From SIG440 sp045645805 (GTDB lineage: Bacteria; Bacillota; Clostridia; Monoglobales; Monoglobaceae): a DNA stretch of 17,052 bases. The stretch is from assembly GCA_045645805.1 (NCBI GenBank), contig JAZRJL010000018.1, forward strand, positions 1-17,052. The letters are read 5' to 3'. The notes below the pieces were generated by a model, which was given only the letters and a program-made list of their open reading frames with translations, did not search any database and was not told where the DNA came from. The translations under genes and the position numbers were made by a program. Positions 12,395 through 17,052 of this stretch are shown here, piece by piece (the first letter of the stretch is position 1; every line of letters starts with the position of its first letter).

Positions 12395-13238
12395 AATTAT
12401 GACAGATTTATCGGCGGACATACCAAAGGAGCTTGCAAAAGAGCTTGATATTGCGGTTTTGCCCTTTTATATAAACTGCGGTGATGAAAGTATTCTCGCC
12501 GATGTCAACTATACTCCCGATATGTTTTATGAAAAGTTTAAAACCCTGGACGAGATGCCCGGAACAAGTCAGCCGTCACCTGCCCTTTTAGAGGATATGT
12601 ATCGTAAGCTTGGCAAGGATAATGAGATAATTCACGTTACCATTCCGGCAAACAGCAGCGGCATTGTAAACACCGCACGAAATATTTCCTCACAGCTGAT
12701 TGAGGACGAGGGCTTTGACATTACAGTTATTGATTCAACCCTTTACAGCTATGGTATAGGAATAAACGTTGTCGAAGCCGCAAAAATGGCTAAAAACGGT
12801 GCAACCAAGGATGAAATTGTTGCGTTTTTGAAAGAAAGATTTGAAAAGGACAGAGTATACTTTATTGTTGATGACCTTAAATATCTCCAAAAGGGCGGCA
12901 GAATAAAGGCGACTACAATGGTGGTGTCAAAGGTTTTGGATATCAAGCCGATACTTTGGTCAAACGACGGTATGGTTGAAGCCTTTGACAAGGTAAAGGG
13001 TCTTAAGCGTGCAATATCAAAGATGGTTGACATTGTGGCTGAAAATATTGAGGATGCTGAAAATGCAACAGTTGTGATTATGCACGCAGATGCTCCCGAC
13101 AAGGCAGAGCTGACGGCTGAAATGATTAAGAACAAAGTCAACCCCCAAAATATTGAAATCGGTAAAGTAGGTCCGATAATTACCTGTCATGCAGGGGTTG
13201 GGGTGTTTGGAGTATATTTCCGCCACAAAGGGATGTAA
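12387..13238 (+). CDS. DegV-family fatty-acid-binding protein (FakB-like)
   Basis: 283 residues, normal for DegV/FakB proteins. These hold a single fatty acid in a deep pocket and, in the characterised cases, present it to the kinase FakA for phosphorylation. Family marks: MIKIMTDLSADIP at the start, TSQPSP (60-65), the serine-rich IPANSSG (86-92), DSTLYSYGIG (116-125), DDLKYLQKGGRI (about 169-180) and the C-terminal ITCHAGVGVFGVYF (265-278), whose His corresponds to the conserved 'H.GPG..G' region. The start ATG 12387 lies inside the trmL stop region, with GAGGAAGGA upstream; an in-frame reading from 12348 lies wholly inside trmL. No FakA gene is visible here, so the lipid role is from family knowledge only. 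The stop is followed at once by structured repeat copy C. Confidence 0.92.
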   Translation: MIKIMTDLSADIPKELAKELDIAVLPFYINCGDESILADVNYTPDMFYEKFKTLDEMPGTSQPSPALLEDMYRKLGKDNEIIHVTIPANSSGIVNTARNISSQLIEDEGFDITVIDSTLYSYGIGINVVEAAKMAKNGATKDEIVAFLKERFEKDRVYFIVDDLKYLQKGGRIKATTMVVSKVLDIKPILWSNDGMVEAFDKVKGLKRAISKMVDIVAENIEDAENATVVIMHADAPDKAELTAEMIKNKVNPQNIEIGKVGPIITCHAGVGVFGVYFRHKGM

Positions 13239-13439
13239 AAATTGTCCAGACCGCAAAAAGAAAAATATAGTTTGTAAAAAGCGGAAGAAAAATCTTACGA
13301 TGTTTGATTTTTTATATATTGGACTCTTTTTGCTATAAACAAACTTCACCCCTCAACGTACACAAGTACGCCTTCGGGTTCAGTTTGTTCATTCTGAATC
13401 AATTTTCCTATCCCTTAGGTGTGATAAAAATTGTCCAGA
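13236..13439 (+). repeat. 15-bp direct repeats bracketing structured repeat copy C
   Basis: TAAAAATTGTCCAGA occurs at 13236-13250, beginning with the degV stop codon, and again at 13425-13439. They enclose structured repeat copy C. The first ten bases (TAAAAATTGT) also occur just before copy B. They may be part of the element or a duplicated target. Confidence 0.7.
13251..13411 (+). repeat. Structured repeat, copy C (CCGCAA family)
   Basis: The outer stem is GCAAAAAG (13253-13260) with CTTTTTGC (13326-13333), after the same ACC lead as the other copies. The inner part has GAAAAATC and GATTTTTT, which can pair with one wobble. The second domain is AACAAACT (13338-13345) with AGTTTGTT (13382-13389), enclosing CGTAC-acaa-GTACG (13357-13370). 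The tail TTTTCCTATCCC (13403-13414) is shared with copy B. It lies just after the degV stop, in the same orientation relative to the upstream gene as the other copies. No gene or clear promoter lies in 13239-13538. Confidence 0.7.
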
Positions 13440-13450
13440 ACACCAATGCC

Positions 13451-13506
13451 GTAGGGAATGCATTTATGCATTCCGTATAACCGGAACAGATAAATCTGTT
13501 CCCTAC
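13451..13506. repeat. Cruciform-type palindromic element
   Basis: Arms GTAGGGAA (13451-13458) and TTCCCTAC (13499-13506) enclose two near-adjacent perfect hairpins: GGAATGCAT-tt-ATGCATTCC (13455-13474) and GGAACAGAT-aa-ATCTGTTCC (13483-13502). It is 56 bp, non-coding and probably a dispersed short repeat. It lies 32 bases before the DUF4364 gene. Confidence 0.65.
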
Positions 13507-13538
13507 AAAGCGTATTTGCCGTAGGAAGGAATAAAAAT

Positions 13539-14063
13539 ATGTATCTTGAAAAAGAAGAAATGAAATTTGCGGCAGTCTATGCCATCAGACAATATAAGGC
13601 ACCTATTGCCGAAAGCCGACTTTATGAGATATTTACATGGGACAAGGATATTATGGAATATTTTGACCTGTCCGCTTCCCTTGCCGAGCTTTTGGAGGAT
13701 GGGTATATAATAAAAAAATTCTACCGCAACGAGGAGGCACTTTGCCTTTCGGATAAGGGTGACGAGGCTTTCCTTTTCTTTAAGGAGCGTGTTCCCTTTA
13801 GCATAAGGGCAAGAATTGATTCGGCAATAGGTCGCATCAAATATGACGAGCTTGCAGACCCCAATGCAATCAGGGGCGAGGTTGTCCTCGCTGCCGAGGA
13901 GCAGTATATGGCAAAATGCAGTATAATTGAAAACAAAGTGCCTATCTTGGAGCTTTCCCTCACTATGGGCAAAAAGGTTCAGGCACAAAAGGTTGCGGAT
14001 TATTTCAAAAAGAATGCAGATAAGATTTATCAGGAAATCCTGAAAATCTGTACAGAGAACTAA
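13539..14063 (+). CDS. DUF4364 family protein, winged-helix-like
   Basis: 174 residues. This matches the DUF4364 family, small Firmicutes proteins with a winged-helix-like N-terminal half. Visible: LEKEEMKFAAVYAIRQYKAPIAESRLYEIFTW (about 4-35), SLAELLEDGYIIKKFYRNEEALCLSDKGDEAFLFFKERVP (about 50-90, the helix, 'wing' and 'T/S..G...' pattern of phenotype-like winged helices), then a beta-rich C-terminal half with CSIIENKVPILELSLTMG. It could regulate transcription, but no member has an established role that I know of. AGGAAGGA lies before ATG 13539. mnmG follows after 34 bases, so they may share a message. Confidence 0.82.
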   Translation: MYLEKEEMKFAAVYAIRQYKAPIAESRLYEIFTWDKDIMEYFDLSASLAELLEDGYIIKKFYRNEEALCLSDKGDEAFLFFKERVPFSIRARIDSAIGRIKYDELADPNAIRGEVVLAAEEQYMAKCSIIENKVPILELSLTMGKKVQAQKVADYFKKNADKIYQEILKICTEN

Positions 14064-14097
14064 GTTCACAAAGAACAAAAGTTATGGAGGCGAGATT

Positions 14098-15963
14098 GTG
14101 TTTACAGCAGGAGAATATGACGTAGTGGTGGTTGGCGGCGGTCACGCAGGGGTTGAAGCATCCTTTGCGGCGGCACGGCTTGGTATGTCCACCTGCCTTT
14201 TTTCGATAAGTCTTGACAGTATTGCAAACCTGCCCTGCAACCCAAGCATAGGCGGCACGGCAAAGGGTCACCCTGTCCGTGAAATTGACGCCCTTGGCGG
14301 CGAGATGGGCAAGGCGGCTGACGCTACTCTTTTGCAGTCAAGAATTTTAAACCGCGGCAAGGGTCCGGCGGTTTATTCCTTGCGTGCCCAGATTGACAGA
14401 CGCAAGTATCAGAATGAAATGAAGCACCGTCTTGAGCTTTGCAAGGGACTTGACGTAAAGCAAGGGGAAATTGTAAAAGTCAACCTTGACGAAAATGGTG
14501 CAGTATGTTCAGTTGAAACAAGGATGGGTGCAAAATACCTTTGCAAGGCGGTTATAATCTGCAGCGGCACATATCTCAAATCAAGGATAATTATAGGCGA
14601 ATTCAGTCAGGAAAGCGGCCCTGACGGAGTATTTCCGGCAACCGAGCTTTCGCAAAATCTTCGGGATATCGGGGTGGAGCTTGTAAGATTTAAAACAGGA
14701 ACGCCACCAAGAGTAAACCGTCTTTCAATTGACTTTTCAAGCCTTGAAGAACAGCAGGGTGATGAAGAAATCACACCCTTTTCCTTTGAAACCGAAAAGC
14801 AGCTTGAAAATACCGTCAGCTGCTTTGTTACATATACCAACGAAAAGACCCACAAGGTAATAATGGACAATATCCATCGCTCACCCCTTTATGGTGGGGA
14901 TATCAAGGGCATAGGTCCAAGATACTGTCCCTCAATCGAGGACAAGATTATGAGGTTTAAGGACAAGGAGCGGCATCAGCTTTTTATCGAGCCTATGGGT
15001 GATGATACTGAGGAAATGTATATTCAGGGCTTTTCAAGCAGTCTGCCCGAAGAGGTTCAGCTTGAAATGCTTAAGACCTTGCCGGGACTTGAAAATGCAA
15101 AGGTTACACGCAATGCCTATGCCATTGAATACGATTGCTGCAACCCCCTTCAGCTCGATGCAACACTTGAATTTAAAAACATATCAGGACTTTACGGGGC
15201 AGGCCAGTTCAACGGCACCTCGGGTTATGAAGAGGCAGCGGCGCAGGGGCTTATTGCAGGCATTAATGCAGCACACAAGATTTTGGGCAGAGAAGCCTTT
15301 GTCCTTGACCGAAGTGACGCATATATCGGAACGCTGATTGACGACCTTGTGACAAAGGGCACAAACGAGCCTTACCGTATGATGACCTCAAGGTCTGAAT
15401 ACCGTCTTATCCTGCGTCAGGACAATGCTGATTTAAGACTTACCCCCTATGGCTATGAAATAGGACTTATTTCAGAGGAGCGGTATCAGAAATTCCTTGA
15501 AAAGAAACGTTTAATTGAAGAAGAAATTGAAAGGCTGAGCAAAATCGTATATCCGCCAAGTGCCGAGGTAAATGCCTTTCTTGAAAGCCTTTCGGCAACG
15601 CCCATTACCACGGGACTTCACGCAAACGATATGCTGAAAAGACCCGAAGTGACCTACGAGGCTTTGGCGGTGCTTGACAAGGAAAGACCAGAGCTTCCAA
15701 AGGACGTATGCGAGCAGGTTGAAATCAGCATCAAGTACGAGGGTTACATAAACCGCCAGATTGCACAGGCTGAAAAGTTCAAGCGAATGGAAAACAAAAA
15801 AATTCCCGTGGATATTGATTATATGTCGATTGGCGGACTTCGGATTGAGGCAAGACAAAAGCTTGAAAAGATACGACCCCTTTCAATCGGTCAGGCATCC
15901 CGAATTTCAGGGGTTTCGCCTGCGGATATTGCGGTTTTGGTTGTATATCTCACCAACCGTTAA
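14098..15963 (+). CDS. mnmG: tRNA uridine 5-carboxymethylaminomethyl modification enzyme MnmG (GidA)
   Basis: FAD-binding partner of the GTPase MnmE. Together they install the (carboxymethyl)aminomethyl group at C5 of wobble uridine 34, using methylene-tetrahydrofolate. 621 residues, the usual size. The FAD site is VVVGGGHAGVEA (10-21). LPCNPSIGGTAKGHPVREIDALGG includes Cys47, and GIGPRYCPSIEDKI includes Cys277; both are the conserved MnmG cysteines, at exactly the expected positions. The C-terminal helical domain (from about 500) ends SRISGVSPADIAVLVVYL. Start GTG 14098 with GGAGG 11 bases upstream; this start puts both cysteines at the E. coli numbering. mnmE is not in the window. The enzyme uses folate, which gives a loose link with folT-folC. 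Confidence 0.97.
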   Translation: MFTAGEYDVVVVGGGHAGVEASFAAARLGMSTCLFSISLDSIANLPCNPSIGGTAKGHPVREIDALGGEMGKAADATLLQSRILNRGKGPAVYSLRAQIDRRKYQNEMKHRLELCKGLDVKQGEIVKVNLDENGAVCSVETRMGAKYLCKAVIICSGTYLKSRIIIGEFSQESGPDGVFPATELSQNLRDIGVELVRFKTGTPPRVNRLSIDFSSLEEQQGDEEITPFSFETEKQLENTVSCFVTYTNEKTHKVIMDNIHRSPLYGGDIKGIGPRYCPSIEDKIMRFKDKERHQLFIEPMGDDTEEMYIQGFSSSLPEEVQLEMLKTLPGLENAKVTRNAYAIEYDCCNPLQLDATLEFKNISGLYGAGQFNGTSGYEEAAAQGLIAGINAAHKILGREAFVLDRSDAYIGTLIDDLVTKGTNEPYRMMTSRSEYRLILRQDNADLRLTPYGYEIGLISEERYQKFLEKKRLIEEEIERLSKIVYPPSAEVNAFLESLSATPITTGLHANDMLKRPEVTYEALAVLDKERPELPKDVCEQVEISIKYEGYINRQIAQAEKFKRMENKKIPVDIDYMSIGGLRIEARQKLEKIRPLSIGQASRISGVSPADIAVLVVYLTNR

Positions 15964-15974
15964 GGGGGACAGGT

Positions 15975-16868
15975 ATGAAAAAAATTACCGCAACAAAAAA
16001 CGATGCAGGGCAGCGTCTTGATAAATTTTTAAGCAAGCTTTTAAAGGATGCCCCAATGGGTATGATTTACAAATGGCTGAGGAAAAAGAGGGTCAAGGTC
16101 AACGGCAAAAAACAGGAGATTTCGTATATCCTCAATGAGGGCGATGTTTTAGAGCTTTATATAAACGATGAGTTTTTTGAAAGTGGCACAGCCGAAATAA
16201 AACCGAGCCTGCCTGTGGATGTGGTTTACGAGGACGGGAATATCCTTGTTGTAAGCAAGCCCTCAGGCATTGCCGTCCACGGCGAAAAGGACGGCCTGCT
16301 TGAAAGAGTTGTGGGTTATCTTTGCGAAAAGGGTGAGTATGCCCCAAATCTTGAGCACACCTTCAGACCGGCACTTTGTAACCGAATTGACAAAAACACC
16401 TCAGGTCTTGTTATTGCTGCAAAAAATGCCGCGGCACTGAGAATAATAAATGAAAAGCTTAAAAATCGCGAGATTGACAAGTTTTATATAATGAGGGTTG
16501 AAAAAATACCTAATCCCCCGTCGGGCAAAATTTCAGGATATACCCTGAAAAACGAACGGGAACGCAAGGTGTATTTTTATGAAACACCTGTAAAGGGTGC
16601 AAAGCCTGCACTTACCTTTTATCGTGCGTTGGGAAGCTCGGGACTTGTTGAGGCACAGCTTATTTCCGGCAGAACCCATCAGATAAGGGCAAGCTTTTCC
16701 CATATTGGCTGTCCTCTTTCGGGAGATGTGAAGTATGGTGCAAAAAAGAATAACCGTAATGACTTTCAGCAGCTTTGTGCATACAAGCTGAAATTCAGCT
16801 TTAAAACTCCGGCAGGCGAGCTTGAATATCTAAATAATAAAGTGATTGAAATAAAACCAGAAATTTAA
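15975..16868 (+). CDS. RluA-family pseudouridine synthase (RluC/RluD-like)
   Basis: 297 residues. Isomerises uridine to pseudouridine, probably in 23S rRNA. The N-terminal S4 RNA-binding domain (about 12-60: RLDKFLSKLL, YKWLRKKRVKVNGKK, GDVLELYI) is followed by the catalytic domain. VVYEDGNILVVSKPSGIAVH (83-102) is followed by NRIDKNTSGLVIAAKN (136-151), holding the catalytic Asp139, and SGRTHQIRASFSHIGCPLSGDVKYG (about 233-257). The family motif is normally HRLDR.TSG; here the first residues are N-R-I-D-K, a mild departure that keeps the Asp. Which uridine it modifies cannot be told by eye. ATG 15975 follows GGGGGA and lies 11 bases after mnmG. Confidence 0.9.
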   Translation: MKKITATKNDAGQRLDKFLSKLLKDAPMGMIYKWLRKKRVKVNGKKQEISYILNEGDVLELYINDEFFESGTAEIKPSLPVDVVYEDGNILVVSKPSGIAVHGEKDGLLERVVGYLCEKGEYAPNLEHTFRPALCNRIDKNTSGLVIAAKNAAALRIINEKLKNREIDKFYIMRVEKIPNPPSGKISGYTLKNERERKVYFYETPVKGAKPALTFYRALGSSGLVEAQLISGRTHQIRASFSHIGCPLSGDVKYGAKKNNRNDFQQLCAYKLKFSFKTPAGELEYLNNKVIEIKPEI

Positions 16869-16888
16869 CATAAGGGGGTGAGTTTTTC

Positions 16889-17052
16889 GTGGAATGGACA
16901 AAAGAACAAAGACAGGCGATATATTCAGGCGGCGAGAATATTCTGCTTGCGGCAGCGGCAGGGTCGGGCAAAACTGCTGTTCTTGTTCAAAGGATAATTG
17001 AGCTTATTTCCCGAAAGACCGACCCTTGTGACATAAATCAGCTTCTTGTGCT
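16889..17052 (+). CDS. addA: ATP-dependent helicase/nuclease subunit A, 5' portion
   Basis: 54 codons visible before the window edge. The GTG at 16889, with AGGGGGTGA upstream, opens V-E-WTKEQRQAIYSGGENILL followed by AAAAGSGKTAVLVQRIIEL. WTxEQxxAI is the Q-motif of UvrD-like AddA helicases, and AAAGSGKT (about 22-29) is the Walker A loop. AddA with AddB resects double-strand breaks for recombination, as RecBCD does. It starts 20 bases after the pseudouridine synthase gene. The rest is outside the window, so a related UvrD-type helicase cannot be fully excluded. Confidence 0.85.
   Translation, partial: MEWTKEQRQAIYSGGENILLAAAAGSGKTAVLVQRIIELISRKTDPCDINQLLV

Noticed and set aside
2681..13411. 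CRISPR array or insertion sequence
   Set aside because: The repeats are few, far apart and not spaced as CRISPR units, and no cas gene or transposase frame is present anywhere in the window.

Overview
This 17 kb window reads as ordinary chromosome from a low-to-moderate GC, Gram-positive, endospore-forming Clostridia member. An Oscillospirales/Ruminococcaceae-like lineage is my inference, not a proven placement. Grounds: sporulation genes yabP/yabQ, AGGAGG ribosome sites, TTGACA/TATAAT-type promoters, mecA, a THF riboswitch in front of folT, and DUF4364 and mnmG in one run. Most genes are core housekeeping genes. The novelty lies between them, in structured non-coding DNA and RNA.

Layout. 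(1) 1-435, minus strand: 5' part of yabQ and complete yabP (spore formation). (2) 550-1519: palindrome-rich intergenic DNA, then two tandem promoter/structured RNA/terminator units. The second leads into a bacterial PH-domain gene. (3) 1531-2198: two-way terminator and mecA on the minus strand. (4) 2199-2960: divergent promoters, a canonical 6S RNA gene and a structured repeat (copy A). (5) 2999-4527: rsmD, coaD and a coiled-coil protein gene. (6) 4528-6841: structured repeat copy B, a THF riboswitch with its terminator, then folT-folC (folate uptake and retention). (7) 6891-7301: tRNA-Thr(CGT), with a perfect 98-bp direct repeat that starts inside the tRNA 3' end. (8) 7333-9280, minus strand: an XRE regulator and a short ComEC overlapping it. 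(9) 9527-13238: rlmB, comM, trmL and degV. (10) 13239-13538: structured repeat copy C and a cruciform-forming palindrome. (11) 13539-17052: DUF4364 gene, mnmG, an RluA-family pseudouridine synthase gene and the start of addA.

Themes. Many genes act on RNA modification (rsmD, rlmB, trmL, mnmG, rluA family). Three have names linked to DNA uptake (mecA, comEC, comM). folT and folC form one folate unit under a folate-sensing riboswitch.

The best candidate for something undescribed is the RNA pair at 743-1135. The two RNAs share a near-identical promoter and the same architecture: a long bipartite stem, a GUAA-capped hairpin, a long-range pseudoknot, and a UUCG-capped terminator followed by GGAGG and ATG. 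Most of their paired bases differ between the copies. I do not recognise the class. The second candidate is a repeat family with three copies here (2681-2847, 4577-4795, 13251-13411), whose stems keep their pairing while changing sequence.
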